Shown in pieces: positions 54,951 through 63,727 of a DNA stretch of 64,000 bases. Both the position numbers and the translations under genes were made by a program. How positions within the stretch are numbered: the stretch's first letter is position 1; each line of letters begins with the position of its first letter. Below the pieces are notes generated by a model, which was given only the letters and a program-made list of their open reading frames with translations, ran no database searches and was not told where the DNA came from. The DNA lies in the NCBI GenBank assembly GCA_016125155.1, contig WGMI01000005.1, positions 62,001-126,000 of the forward strand. The letters are read 5' to 3'. This stretch comes from a bacterium. Its GTDB lineage: Bacteria > Bacteroidota > Bacteroidia > Flavobacteriales > Schleiferiaceae.

Positions 54951-55844
54951 CTATTTTCCTAATTGCCCAAACTGCGTTCTGTGCTGATCCAAATACCGCT
55001 GGTTCGGTTCCGAAAGCCGATCGATCCGTTCTTTACCCACTACGCCTATCTTTTCAAATGCCTGTTTTTCAATAGTCGTTGAAAGGATTATTCTTCCTTT
55101 CTCATCAAAACTGATCAAATGTCGATCAAACAACGCATCGTAGGTGGGCGACAACAGAATCCCATTGTCGACGTCCAATCGCTGCGCATCCGTCGCCTTC
55201 GACCAAGGGACAATATGCGAGGCAATTAGTACTTCGAGCTTGTCGAACCCTGTTACGGCACAGGCATAATTCCATCGGTGAATCAAACTCTTGCGGTAGG
55301 CTCCTTGTCCCACTCGAGAGGTCACCAAACCCGATCGCTCGGTGACCGAGGGCCGCAAATAAGCCTCCATCACCGTAAGCGGTTCTGCCACCATCTGATC
55401 AAAAACCCGCGGCTGGACCGGAATGTACGCGCCCAATCGCTGGAAAAAGAACTTGATCCCCAATCGCAACTGTCCGGCTGAGTCGTGGGTCTCAAACCAA
55501 TCGACATCGCAGAGCGATACCTCCGCGACAAACCGAACCCTGCCCTGCCCCAAACTATCGAACAAAAACACCCTTTTGCCGAGCTGGACATGATCCCTTA
55601 AGGCCAAATTGCCCCGCACAAACTGCATATCGCCTTGCTGTCCTTCCCCCGTGTAAGCAAAGACATTCGGATTTTCCCAACCATCGCGATAGCCATGCTG
55701 TTTCCCTGTAGCCCCCGAAAAGATAAAAATATAAGGGTGGGTTGAAGAAGGGCATATCCCTGATTGCCAATTGCCCCCATAGCGACGGTGGATGTCCTGA
55801 CGGCGGTGATAGATTTGCTCGGGTACAAAAGGCAAGGCCTCCAT
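54951..55844 (-). CDS. SRA-HNH endonuclease, McrA-like
   Basis: 297 residues. The N-terminal half resembles the SRA-type base-flipping domain of ScoMcrA: GYRDGWENPNVFAYTGEGQQGDMQFVRGN around residues 52-80, then a barrel. The C-terminal part is an HNH nuclease of the HNH_2 form: CAVTGFDKLEVLIASHIVPWSKA, LDVDNGILLSPTYDALFDRHLISFD around 195-250, with the His, Asn and His positions intact. Such proteins cut DNA carrying modified bases (5-methylcytosine, sometimes phosphorothioate). It stands alone with no methyltransferase nearby, as expected for a type IV restriction enzyme. Confidence 0.88.
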   Translation of the reverse strand: MEALPFVPEQIYHRRQDIHRRYGGNWQSGICPSSTHPYIFIFSGATGKQHGYRDGWENPNVFAYTGEGQQGDMQFVRGNLALRDHVQLGKRVFLFDSLGQGRVRFVAEVSLCDVDWFETHDSAGQLRLGIKFFFQRLGAYIPVQPRVFDQMVAEPLTVMEAYLRPSVTERSGLVTSRVGQGAYRKSLIHRWNYACAVTGFDKLEVLIASHIVPWSKATDAQRLDVDNGILLSPTYDALFDRHLISFDEKGRIILSTTIEKQAFEKIGVVGKERIDRLSEPNQRYLDQHRTQFGQLGK

Positions 55845-55937
55845 GGTGCCTTCAAGATACAGCCGTTAACGCACCCTCCATACGACAAACGCCTATCACC
55901 CGTACTGTCGTAGCGACTCGTGGTGCCATATCCATCC

Positions 55938-56666
55938 TTAGACAATTTTGGCCAAGAGATCGCCCACTGCATAGCTGACTATAGCAGCTGCAGCGCCCAA
56001 ACCAACCGTCTCGAGCATGCCCCGCAATCGGTGCGTCTGGGTGACCGAAGATTTGAGCAATCCCACTAAGGCAAATCCCAAACCCGTCCAAACACAGGTG
56101 CGGACAAAGATATCCCCGCCTACGTCGGCGATAAAATAATCCCATAAATAAGTCGCGAGCGGAATTAGTCCCACCAAAAGAAAGGCGGCGTAGGTGGAAA
56201 GGGCCACGGCAACGGGCTTCTTCTGCTCCTCCTGCAGTTCCAATTCCTCTTTCATCATGACATCGACCCAACGGTCTTTGTCGGCGGTCAAGGTGGCCAC
56301 GACCTGTTCCAGCAATTCTCCTTCAAAGCCTTTTGCGCGATAGATATCCCGCACTTCCTGGATTTCAATGTCCCGCTTGTGCTCGATCTCCCAGTATTCT
56401 ATGGCTTTGTGGCGCTCGTAGGTCGCAATTTGCGCCCGTGTCGAGAGATAGGCTCCAACCGACATCGAAAATCCATCGGCCAACAAATTCGCAATTCCGA
56501 GGATGATGACCACCCGGCTTTCAAGTCCTGCGCCCACCGATCCCGATACAACGGCAAACGTGGTGACGCAGCCATCAATGCCCCCGTACACCCACTCCCC
56601 CAGATACCGTTCGTGCCGGCTAAACCAACCTTCCTTTCCGTGTACTTTTTGCTCGTATGGGTTCAT
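55938..56666 (-). CDS. VIT1/CCC1-family iron/manganese transporter
   Basis: 242 residues. Spans 1-2 ([26 protein letters not shown] and [23 protein letters not shown]) hold the family's DG and GAY motifs. A cytoplasmic helical domain of about 75 residues rich in Glu ([21 protein letters not shown]) follows, then three more spans. This Glu-rich insert is the metal-binding domain of VIT1-like exporters. Metal identity (Fe2+ or Mn2+) is not visible from sequence. Confidence 0.92.
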   Translation of the reverse strand: MNPYEQKVHGKEGWFSRHERYLGEWVYGGIDGCVTTFAVVSGSVGAGLESRVVIILGIANLLADGFSMSVGAYLSTRAQIATYERHKAIEYWEIEHKRDIEIQEVRDIYRAKGFEGELLEQVVATLTADKDRWVDVMMKEELELQEEQKKPVAVALSTYAAFLLVGLIPLATYLWDYFIADVGGDIFVRTCVWTGLGFALVGLLKSSVTQTHRLRGMLETVGLGAAAAIVSYAVGDLLAKIV

Positions 56667-56726
56667 GAACAGATCCTAAGCGGGAGGAATGCCCGCTGCG
56701 GTGCCAAATTAGATCGGGAATACCAT

Positions 56727-57488
56727 TTAACTCAACCAGTTTTTCAATGCCCGGGCTTTGTCGCGGCTCACATAGACCTCTTCCGGACAATCGGGCTTTA
56801 AAATCACCTTGAGCCGGGCGTTGAAGTGCATTTGCAATTGCTCAATGGCAGGATAGGCCGCCAAAATGCGGCGGTTGAGACGAAAAAACCGCTGGGGATC
56901 GATCCCCACTTCGAGGGCATCCAACGCATCGTCGAGGGGGTACGACTTTCCATTGAACAATTGCATTTCCGTGCTGCCTTCAACTGAGCGGAAATACGCC
57001 ACTTCGTCGAGCGAAATAGGCAACAATCGCGCCCCTATTTTCACGAGCATCCGCTTGCGAAATCCCCCTTCCGGCTGTCCCATAGACTGGAGCAAATGCT
57101 GCAATACCTGTCCATCAGGACGACCCAATTGGGTTTTGAGTCTTTTGAATTTTTCTACCGCGGCAATCAAGCGCTCTGCCTCTATGGGCTTGAGAAGATA
57201 ATCGATGCCATGGGCTGCAAACGCTTCGAGGACATAGGCGTCGTGGGCGGTGGTAAACACCACGGGGCAACCCGGATCGACTTCCTGGAAAAGCGACAAA
57301 CTCAGTCCATCGCTCAATTGGATGTCGCTGAATATGAGATCGGGCGTTGGATTGTTGTTCAACCAATCCATTCCATCAGCCACCGAATCGAGCACTTCGA
57401 GCACCTCCACCTCGGGCAGATGCTGTTGCAGCAGATTGTGCAAACGCCGATAGGCCGGCGCTTCATCCTCCAACATCAATACCCTCAT
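56727..57488 (-). CDS. LytTR response regulator
   Basis: 253 residues. Receiver domain residues 1-120: acidic pair Glu7/Asp8 in MLEDEAP, phospho-Asp in LIFSDIQL near residue 55, TTAHDAYVLEAFAAHGIDYLLKPIEAERL with the conserved Thr and Lys. LytTR DNA-binding domain residues 145-253: VEGSTEMQLFNGKSYPLDDALDALEVGI, FFRLNRRILAAY. It overlaps the kinase gene by 4 nt. LytTR regulators bind direct repeats upstream of target genes; the targets are not evident. Confidence 0.95.
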   Translation of the reverse strand: MRVLMLEDEAPAYRRLHNLLQQHLPEVEVLEVLDSVADGMDWLNNNPTPDLIFSDIQLSDGLSLSLFQEVDPGCPVVFTTAHDAYVLEAFAAHGIDYLLKPIEAERLIAAVEKFKRLKTQLGRPDGQVLQHLLQSMGQPEGGFRKRMLVKIGARLLPISLDEVAYFRSVEGSTEMQLFNGKSYPLDDALDALEVGIDPQRFFRLNRRILAAYPAIEQLQMHFNARLKVILKPDCPEEVYVSRDKARALKNWLS

Positions 57489-58534
57489 GGCTCTACAATG
57501 CGCTGGGACACCAACGGTTCAAGGAGGGGCAATACGATGACAAAGTGCTCATGGGTATTGATGACATCGACTCCCCGCTCGCTGAACAATTCGAATCGTT
57601 TTTGAATGTTCAACAAACCGGTACCTGTGGAAGGCTCGGCCTGCCGCTTGGGCTGCCAGTTGTTGCGCACCACCAAGCTCCCCTTTGCCTCAGAAGAAAT
57701 CTCGATGGTCAGGGGACGGGTAGCGCTAACGACATTGTGTTTGATGGCGTTCTCGACCAAAATTTGAAGGGTGAGCGGTGGAATCGAATTCAAGCGCACA
57801 GAATCGTCCAGGTTGAGCCGAAGAATCAGCCCATTCTCAAAACGCATCCGCATCAAAGCGAAATAGTCGAGGACAAAATCGAGTTCGGTGCCCAGGTCGA
57901 TGAGCTCTTCATCTTTGTATTGCAGGATATAGCGATAAACCCGGCTGAGCTTCTGGGTAAACTCCGAGGCCTTGTTCGGATTCTCGTCGATGAGCGTGGC
58001 CAGGGTATTCAGACTGTTGAACAGAAAATGAGGAGAGACTTGATTTTTTAGGACGTTGAGCTCCGATTTCAATTGTCGGCTCAAGGCTTCTTCGGCAATG
58101 AAGCTCTGGCGCTTCCATTGTTCAAAAAAGTAACCCGCTTCGTACAAGGTTCCGATAATCAATGTCGTACCCAAGTTCTTCTGCAACCCTTCTTGGGTAA
58201 AGACGTGCAATTCAGGATTTTCGCACAAGCCCAGCCCAAAGGTCAAATAACACATGAACGGATCGAGCATCAGGTTGACCGCAAAAATCGTGAGTATGGT
58301 CCAAAAGACACGGCGGGGGGTGTTCTCCACACCGGGAAACCGGGTTCGAAACCACCCCATCAACAGATAATCAGTTTGCCAAATGGCTCCCGTAGTCAAA
58401 ATGGCCGAAAGCACATCTTGCCAGCGATAAGGGGGCTCGTGAAATCCGAATACCAAGATGCACCCGACCACGGGGATTCCAAAAATCCGCGTCCAGGGCT
58501 CACGGGGAAAGGGTTTAAACCGCTTGGATTTCAT
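57485..58534 (-). CDS. LytS-type sensor histidine kinase
   Basis: 349 residues from MKSKRFKPF. Four or five N-terminal spans form the sensor part, then a His_kinase domain: the phosphorylated His in NQVSPHFLFNSLNTLATLI near residue 180, followed by a HATPase part with LQILVENAIKHNV and GTGLLNIQKRFELF. The upstream Met at 58555 would precede the predicted transcription start, because TACTTTTG ends 6 nt before this ATG. Partner of the adjacent LytTR regulator. Confidence 0.93.
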   Translation of the reverse strand: MKSKRFKPFPREPWTRIFGIPVVGCILVFGFHEPPYRWQDVLSAILTTGAIWQTDYLLMGWFRTRFPGVENTPRRVFWTILTIFAVNLMLDPFMCYLTFGLGLCENPELHVFTQEGLQKNLGTTLIIGTLYEAGYFFEQWKRQSFIAEEALSRQLKSELNVLKNQVSPHFLFNSLNTLATLIDENPNKASEFTQKLSRVYRYILQYKDEELIDLGTELDFVLDYFALMRMRFENGLILRLNLDDSVRLNSIPPLTLQILVENAIKHNVVSATRPLTIEISSEAKGSLVVRNNWQPKRQAEPSTGTGLLNIQKRFELFSERGVDVINTHEHFVIVLPLLEPLVSQRIVEP

Positions 58535-58540
58535 GGTACT

Positions 58541-58548
58541 CAAAAGTA
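58541..58548 (-). promoter_or_regulatory. Bacteroidota -7 promoter element for the LytS-LytTR pair
   Basis: TACTTTTG on the minus strand, then AGTACC and ATG. Full match; the transcript would start at or near the start codon. Confidence 0.6.
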
Positions 58549-58779
58549 CGCACATCGATAGTCCGGAAACAGGATTCCCGTAGTGAAGCAGCGCGAAAAT
58601 CGGATGAATCGTTGGTATCGGGTGTTGAGCGACCTCGGTCAATCTGGTGCGCTATCAACGGCCTAATACCGTCTTTCATCCCACCCGATTTACCGTTCAT
58701 CCCAAAAGGCACTTTGACCCGTGATTCCCGTTCTAGCTTCGCCCCAGCATTGAAAACAACTGAATTAAACTCTTTGGTT

Positions 58780-61182
58780 ATGAGCAGATTTAAACTTTTG
58801 TATTCCGCCCTTTTCCTCGGTATTGGATTCGGAATACAAGCCCAAACCCAAACCGTCAAAGGCACCGTACTCGACGCCCAGGCGGCCTATCCGCTGGTTG
58901 GTGCCAGCGTGGTAGTGATGGGTACCACCCCCATCCTCGGGGGCGCCACCGATGCCGAGGGTCGATTCCGGATCGAAAAAGTGCCCATCGGGCGGCATAC
59001 CCTGGTTGTCACCCTCCTCGGATACAAAAGCCAAACCATCCCCAACGTGGTGGTGACCGCGGGCAAAGAAGTGGTGCTCAATATAGAATTGGTGGAATCG
59101 GTCGAGGCGCTCAACGAAGTGGTCGTCAAAGCCGAGTCGCCCAAAGAGCGCCCGTTGAACGAAATGGCCAAGGTGAGCGCGCGTACCTTCAGTCTCGAAG
59201 AAGTGACCCGCTATTCTGGCGGACGAAACGACGTAGCGCGACTGGTGACCAGCTTTGCCGGAGTGAGTGCTGCCAACGACTCGAGAAACGACATCGTGGT
59301 GCGCGGCAATGCGCCCACCGGCTTGTTGTGGCGGGTCGAAGGACTTCCGATCGCGACGACCAACCACTTTAGTACGTTCGGAACCACGGGAGGCCCCGTC
59401 AGCGCATTGAATACGAACCTTTTAAAAACCAGCGACTTCTTGACCGGAGCCTTTCCCGCCGAATACGGCAATGCCAATGCGGCTGTTTTTGACGTGCAAT
59501 TCCGGGATGGCAACACCGACACCTACGAGTTCACCGCCCAGATGTCGGCCTTTAGCGGTTTGGAAGCCATGGCCGAAGGCCCCATTTCGAAAAAAAATCA
59601 AAGCTCGTTTTTGGTGTCTTACCGCTACGGCATCGCCAGTCTGGCGGCCACGGGAACCTCGGCCATCCCCTACTATCAGGATCTGAGTTTTAAATTGAAT
59701 TTCGGGCAGTCGAAATGGGGGCGTTTTTCGCTCTTTGGCCTGGGTGGGCGCAGTTCGATCGACTTTTTGGGCGACGAAATCAGCGAAGACGACCTTTTTG
59801 CCGATCCCAATTCCAATGCCTTTGTAGCCAGCGAACTGGGAATGATCGGTTTGTCGCACAACATTCGCTTGGGCGAAAAAAGCTACCTCAAGAGCACCGT
59901 GGGCGTCGTAACGGTGGGGAATACCTATACCCAAGACAATCTGATTCGGGACACGGTGAGTGGAGCAACCCTCCAGAGCTATCGGGCCACCAACTTGGAC
60001 GACTCGGAGAACCGCTACACGCTTTCGACCCAGTTCAACCAAAAATTTTCTCCCCGCCTGAGTTTGAGGGCCGGAGGTATGGTCGAATTCTTCCAAATCA
60101 AAAGCGAACTCAGCAACCGCGACAACGAGCCCAGCATTCCCGACAACGACGACGACGGCATTCCGGACTACTTTATCCCGTTGCGCAGCGTGGATACGCT
60201 CAGCCCGTTGGCGCAAGTCTATGCCCAGGCCGACTACAAATTCACCGATCGCCTTGGGATCAATGCCGGGGTCCACGCCCAATACCTCGATTACACGGGC
60301 AACTTTTTTGCAGGCCCTCGGACTGCCTTGAGCTGGGAAGTCCGACCCAAGCAGCGATGGACCTTGGCTTATGGCCTCCACGCCCAAATGGTGCCCTTAC
60401 CCATCCTCACAGACCTGAACGAAATCGCCCCTGGGGTATTTGAGGCCACCAACAACCAATTGGACTTCATCAAAAGCCACCACTTTGTCTTGGGATACGA
60501 CTGGGGATTCGCCGAAAGTTGGAGGGTTAAGGCGGAAGCCTACTACCAGCGCATTTTTGATGCGCCCATCGAAGCGCTCCCAACCAGCTATTCGGTCTTG
60601 AACGAAGGCAGCAGTTTTGTGTTCGACAGTCGTCCTTATTTGGTAAACAAAGGGATGGGATCGAACGTCGGCATGGAGTTGACGCTTGAGAAGTTCTTTA
60701 GCAAGAACTACTACCTGCTCGCCACGGCCTCCTTTTTTGATTCTCGCTACGAAGGAGGCGATGGAATCGAGCGGCAGACGGCCTTCAACAACCAGTACGT
60801 GCTCAATGCACTCTTTGGACGGGAACTTCCGCTCAACCCCCGCATTGCCTTGACCTTCGACACCAAATTGACCACCTCCGGCGGTCGCCCTTATACGCCT
60901 ATCGATCTCGAGGCGACCCGTCAAAACGGAGGGCGCGAAGTACTGCTCGAAGACCAAGCCTTCAGCGAGCGCTACGATCCGTATTTCCGCTGGGACGTCA
61001 AATTCGGCTTCCGTTTGAATGGCAAGAAGGGCAAAATCACCCAACAGTTTTTTGTCGATCTGCAAAATGTGACCAACCGAAAGAACATCTTCGAGGAGCG
61101 CTACAACGAGGTGACCGATCAAATCGATCCGGTTTATCAAATCGGGTTTTTCCCCGATGTGCTCTATCGGGTTCAATTCTGA
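58780..61182 (+). CDS. TonB-dependent outer-membrane receptor
   Basis: 800 residues from MSRFKLLYSALFLG, with signal cleavage after IQAQ; 56 residues upstream in frame lack any signal pattern. CarboxypepD-like domain at about 24-105 (VKGTVLDAQAAYPLVGASVVVMG), plug at about 120-235 (ARTFSLEEVTRYSGGRNDVARLV, NDIVVRGNAPTGLLWRVEGLPI), then a barrel with large loops ending VLYRVQF. No SusD, no adjacent transporter. It follows the divergent LytS kinase gene; regulation by that pair is possible but unproven. Confidence 0.9.
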   Translation: MSRFKLLYSALFLGIGFGIQAQTQTVKGTVLDAQAAYPLVGASVVVMGTTPILGGATDAEGRFRIEKVPIGRHTLVVTLLGYKSQTIPNVVVTAGKEVVLNIELVESVEALNEVVVKAESPKERPLNEMAKVSARTFSLEEVTRYSGGRNDVARLVTSFAGVSAANDSRNDIVVRGNAPTGLLWRVEGLPIATTNHFSTFGTTGGPVSALNTNLLKTSDFLTGAFPAEYGNANAAVFDVQFRDGNTDTYEFTAQMSAFSGLEAMAEGPISKKNQSSFLVSYRYGIASLAATGTSAIPYYQDLSFKLNFGQSKWGRFSLFGLGGRSSIDFLGDEISEDDLFADPNSNAFVASELGMIGLSHNIRLGEKSYLKSTVGVVTVGNTYTQDNLIRDTVSGATLQSYRATNLDDSENRYTLSTQFNQKFSPRLSLRAGGMVEFFQIKSELSNRDNEPSIPDNDDDGIPDYFIPLRSVDTLSPLAQVYAQADYKFTDRLGINAGVHAQYLDYTGNFFAGPRTALSWEVRPKQRWTLAYGLHAQMVPLPILTDLNEIAPGVFEATNNQLDFIKSHHFVLGYDWGFAESWRVKAEAYYQRIFDAPIEALPTSYSVLNEGSSFVFDSRPYLVNKGMGSNVGMELTLEKFFSKNYYLLATASFFDSRYEGGDGIERQTAFNNQYVLNALFGRELPLNPRIALTFDTKLTTSGGRPYTPIDLEATRQNGGREVLLEDQAFSERYDPYFRWDVKFGFRLNGKKGKITQQFFVDLQNVTNRKNIFEERYNEVTDQIDPVYQIGFFPDVLYRVQF

Positions 61183-61218
61183 TCTCCCGCCTTCGTCCAT
61201 GTGCTCATTCTATCGACC

Positions 61219-62232
61219 ATGAACATCCTCATCACAGGCATTCACGGATTTTTGGGCTCGCACACCGCCAAAGCAGCGCTCGAAAGGGGGCACACGGTTC
61301 GCGGAAGCCTCCGTTCGCTCGAACGTGAACCGCTGATTCGCACAGCGTTGAACCTGAGTGAGGCGGACAACGATCGCCTCGAACTGGTCCGGGCCGATTT
61401 GCTCGACCCACTGGCTTGGAACGATGCATGCCGCGGCATGGACGGGGTGATCCACACGGCCTCTCCCTTTCCCGAGCGCAATCCACCTTCCGAATTAGAA
61501 CTGATACGAACAGCCCGACAGGGCAGTCTCAATGTGCTGCAAGCGGCGCACCAATCCGGGGTCGCCAAAGTGGTATTGACCTCTTCGACGGGGGCGGTGG
61601 CTTATGGCCGCCTAGGCAAAGGGCGCAGCGGGGTTTTTGGCCCAGACGACTGGACCGATCCCGAGGTGAAGGCCGACACCAACGCCTATTATCGGAGCAA
61701 AACGCTCGCGGAGCGGGCGGCTTGGGAATGGGCTGAAGACTCGGGGCTCGAATTGACGACGATTTGCCCGGGAGCGCTCCTAGGCCCTCCCCTTTTGCCC
61801 TCTTTGAGTGCCTCGCTGAATCTCGTGTTGAAGTTGATGAAGAATGCCGGCCCGGCTTTGCCCAATATTGGATACGACGCGGTCGATGTGCGCTCTGTGG
61901 CCGAATTGCACGTGGTGGCACTCGAACGCCAAGAGGCCGCCGGACGCAGATGGTTGGCTACCTCCGACTATGTTCGATTCGAAGATTTGGCTCAAATACT
62001 CCGTCTCCATTTTCCGAACCGACGATTTCCCAAAAGCGTCTTGCCCGATTGGGGCGTGAGGCTGTTTTCCCACTTCGAACCCACGTTGAAACCCATTCTG
62101 ATTGAACTTGGGGCTGAGCGACGAATGGATTGCGCGCAAACCCGAACCGAGCTGGGATGGGCACCCAGACCGCTCAACAAAGCCATCACCGATTGTGCCA
62201 ATGCACTCGTAGTGATGGGATTGGCGGGGTAG
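61219..62232 (+). CDS. NAD(P)-dependent SDR, dihydroflavonol-reductase-like
   Basis: 337 residues from MNILITGIHG. Extended SDR: N-terminal GxxGxxG (TGIHGFLGS), DGVIHTASPF near residue 75, Ser in LTSSTGAVAYG near 123, and the catalytic Tyr-xxx-Lys in YYRSKTLAER near 160. Close to dihydroflavonol-4-reductase/aldehyde reductase-type epimerases. Substrate unknown. It starts 36 nt after the TonB receptor stop. Confidence 0.9.
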   Translation: MNILITGIHGFLGSHTAKAALERGHTVRGSLRSLEREPLIRTALNLSEADNDRLELVRADLLDPLAWNDACRGMDGVIHTASPFPERNPPSELELIRTARQGSLNVLQAAHQSGVAKVVLTSSTGAVAYGRLGKGRSGVFGPDDWTDPEVKADTNAYYRSKTLAERAAWEWAEDSGLELTTICPGALLGPPLLPSLSASLNLVLKLMKNAGPALPNIGYDAVDVRSVAELHVVALERQEAAGRRWLATSDYVRFEDLAQILRLHFPNRRFPKSVLPDWGVRLFSHFEPTLKPILIELGAERRMDCAQTRTELGWAPRPLNKAITDCANALVVMGLAG

Positions 62233-62589
62233 AATTTTCTCCAGATGATGGGTATGAGCAGGCCATGGCCGGCCCCCATCTGACACCCTTCCGCCTTCGG
62301 CGGTGGGTGCTCTACGCAAGCTGTTAGGGCCCGGACAGAACTTTATTGGCGTAAAACGCCTGTCCTGACCTAAGCGGTTCGTCGTTGGTTTTGACTAATG
62401 CGTCAGGACCGACGCCCTTCCGCCTTCGGCGGGGGGGCTAAAACAAAATCCACCCAACCGTTTCTGGCGCCCAAAGGGTGCCAGAAACCGAAAGCGCGAA
62501 CGCCCTTTCTCGATCGAGCAAGCTCGTCTCGACGGGTTTCGCGCTTTCTTGGGCCGCTTTCAGCGACAGGTTGGATGGATTTTGCTTTG
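62233..62589. other. Hairpin-rich non-coding region downstream of tRNA-Ser(CGA)
   Basis: No gene. On the minus strand it follows the tRNA and carries, in order from the tRNA: CGCT-TTC-AGCG (62555-62565), an 11-bp arm pair GAAAGCGCGAA (62490-62500) / TTCGCGCTTTC (62538-62548), a 12-bp hairpin at 62461-62487 with an AAA loop, and the repeat core at 62340-62432. Confidence 0.7.
62340..62417. repeat. tRNA-Ser-linked structured repeat, copy A
   Basis: 78 bases, 72 identical to copy B at 63490-63567. Hairpin 1 GGCGT-AAA-ACGCC; arms GTCCTGAC (62362-62369) and GTCAGGAC (62402-62409) form a larger loop. Hairpin 3 CCGCC-TTC-GGCGG follows at 62420-62432. Confidence 0.85.
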
Positions 62590-62676
62590 CGGAGAGACAG
62601 GGATTCGAACCCTGGATACCCGTGAGGGTATAACGGTTTTCGAGACCGCCCCATTCGACCGCTCTGGCATCTCTCC
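62590..62676 (-). tRNA. tRNA-Ser (anticodon CGA)
   Basis: 87 nt with a long variable arm, as expected for tRNA-Ser. Acceptor GGAGAGA / TCTCTCC, anticodon loop CTCGAAA (anticodon CGA), T arm CAGGG-TTCGAAT-CCCTG, discriminator G. It reads UCG codons. A TAATTTCG promoter element is at 62689-62696. Confidence 0.95.
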
Positions 62677-62688
62677 GAATTGGGAGCG

Positions 62689-62696
62689 CGAAATTA
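62689..62696 (-). promoter_or_regulatory. Bacteroidota -7-like element for tRNA-Ser(CGA)
   Basis: TAATTTCG on the minus strand, one mismatch to TAnnTTTG, 12 nt upstream of the tRNA. Confidence 0.5.
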
Positions 62697-62754
62697 GTGA
62701 AAATGAAGAGTCGATGATCACAATTGGGTACACTCCGAATCAAAAGACTGGTTC

Positions 62755-62762
62755 TATTTTCG
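62755..62762 (+). promoter_or_regulatory. Bacteroidota -7-like element for the DUF5362-like gene
   Basis: TATTTTCG, one mismatch to TAnnTTTG, 23 nt before the ATG at 62786. Confidence 0.5.
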
Positions 62763-62785
62763 ACACTTCCTAATTTCTGTATCAC

Positions 62786-63319
62786 ATGAACGAAGAAGAA
62801 TCCACTACCCCCCAAGACGAAACCAACGATGACTCTGTGCTGCGGTCAGAGGAACCCGTTGCCTACAACACCCCAAACACATCGGCATCGACGCCTCGAA
62901 GCGAGGTAATTATGGAGCTTTATCCGGAGGCGCAAATCCACCTGAACCGAATTCGACAGTGGACCTATTTCTTTGGAATTATGGGGTATATCGGCATCGG
63001 TTTAATGTTGATTTTGGGCGTTGGAATGTTTGCCCTGGGCGATACTTTTTATGAAATGAGCGAAACGCCTTTCCCATCGTGGATTGGACTGTTGTATGTG
63101 GTGTTCGCTGGGGTGTACATCTATCCGGTAGTGAAGCTCATGGAGTTTTCGTCCAAGATGAAAACGGCTTTGGGCAAGGCCGATGGTCTGGATCTCAATG
63201 GGGCATTTCTCGCGCTGCGTCAACATTATGGCTTCTTGGGTTGGATGGCAGTAGCGGTGTTTATTCTGTACATCTTGGCCTTTGTCGCGCTGGTCATTTT
63301 TGGCGTGATGGCGAGTTAA
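62786..63319 (+). CDS. DUF5362-like membrane protein
   Basis: 177 residues: an acidic disordered N-terminus of about 45 residues, then four hydrophobic spans (WTYFFGIMGYIGIGLMLILGVGMF, IGLLYVVFAGVYIYPVVKLMEF, FLGWMAVAVFILYILAFVALVIF). The arrangement FSSKMKTALGKADGLDLNGAFLALRQHYGFLG in between resembles DUF5362 proteins of Bacteroidota. Function unknown. It sits alone between two tRNA-Ser genes. Confidence 0.8.
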   Translation: MNEEESTTPQDETNDDSVLRSEEPVAYNTPNTSASTPRSEVIMELYPEAQIHLNRIRQWTYFFGIMGYIGIGLMLILGVGMFALGDTFYEMSETPFPSWIGLLYVVFAGVYIYPVVKLMEFSSKMKTALGKADGLDLNGAFLALRQHYGFLGWMAVAVFILYILAFVALVIFGVMAS

Positions 63320-63727
63320 TACGGGATACAGAGACGGGAAGGCGTGGAACAGGTTGAAGGGCATCTATTTTTGGGGATCCCCGGGTACATTTTAACGGAA
63401 TGATGGATATGGACGGGTCATGGCCAAGCCATCCGACGGCCTTACCGCCTTCGGTGTGCCTGTCCGCAGGTTATTCGGACACAGAGCGTACTTTATTGGC
63501 GCTGCGCGCCTGTCCTGACCTAAGCGGTTCGTCGTTGGTTTTGACTTATGCGTCAGGACCGACGCCCCCACCGCCTGCGGCGGGGGGTGCTAAAACCCCA
63601 CAACCCTTTCCGCACGCGATGCGCGCTGAACGTCAAAAAGCCGCCTCGAACCCCGCTCGAGCGAGCTCGGCGATTTTCTTAGCGGCTTTTTGGGTTCGCT
63701 TTCAGCGAACCGGGTTGTTCGGCTTTG
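63320..63727. other. Hairpin-rich non-coding region downstream of tRNA-Ser(TGA)
   Basis: No gene. On the minus strand, from the tRNA: GTTCGCT-TTC-AGCGAAC (63694-63710), arm pair CAAAAAGCCGC (63634-63644) / GCGGCTTTTTG (63682-63692), which may terminate the tRNA transcript, then hairpin CCGCC-TGC-GGCGG (63571-63583) and the repeat core. The order matches the region after tRNA-Ser(CGA). Confidence 0.7.
63490..63567. repeat. tRNA-Ser-linked structured repeat, copy B
   Basis: 78 bases, 72 identical to copy A at 62340-62417. Here hairpin 1 is GGCGC-TGC-GCGCC; the fifth pair is C-G instead of T-A in copy A, a compensatory change. Confidence 0.85.

Noticed and set aside
58612-58779. Extended N-terminus of the TonB receptor from ATG 58612
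   Set aside because: A signal peptide begins only at ATG 58780; the 56 extra residues overlap the intergenic region and carry no signal features.
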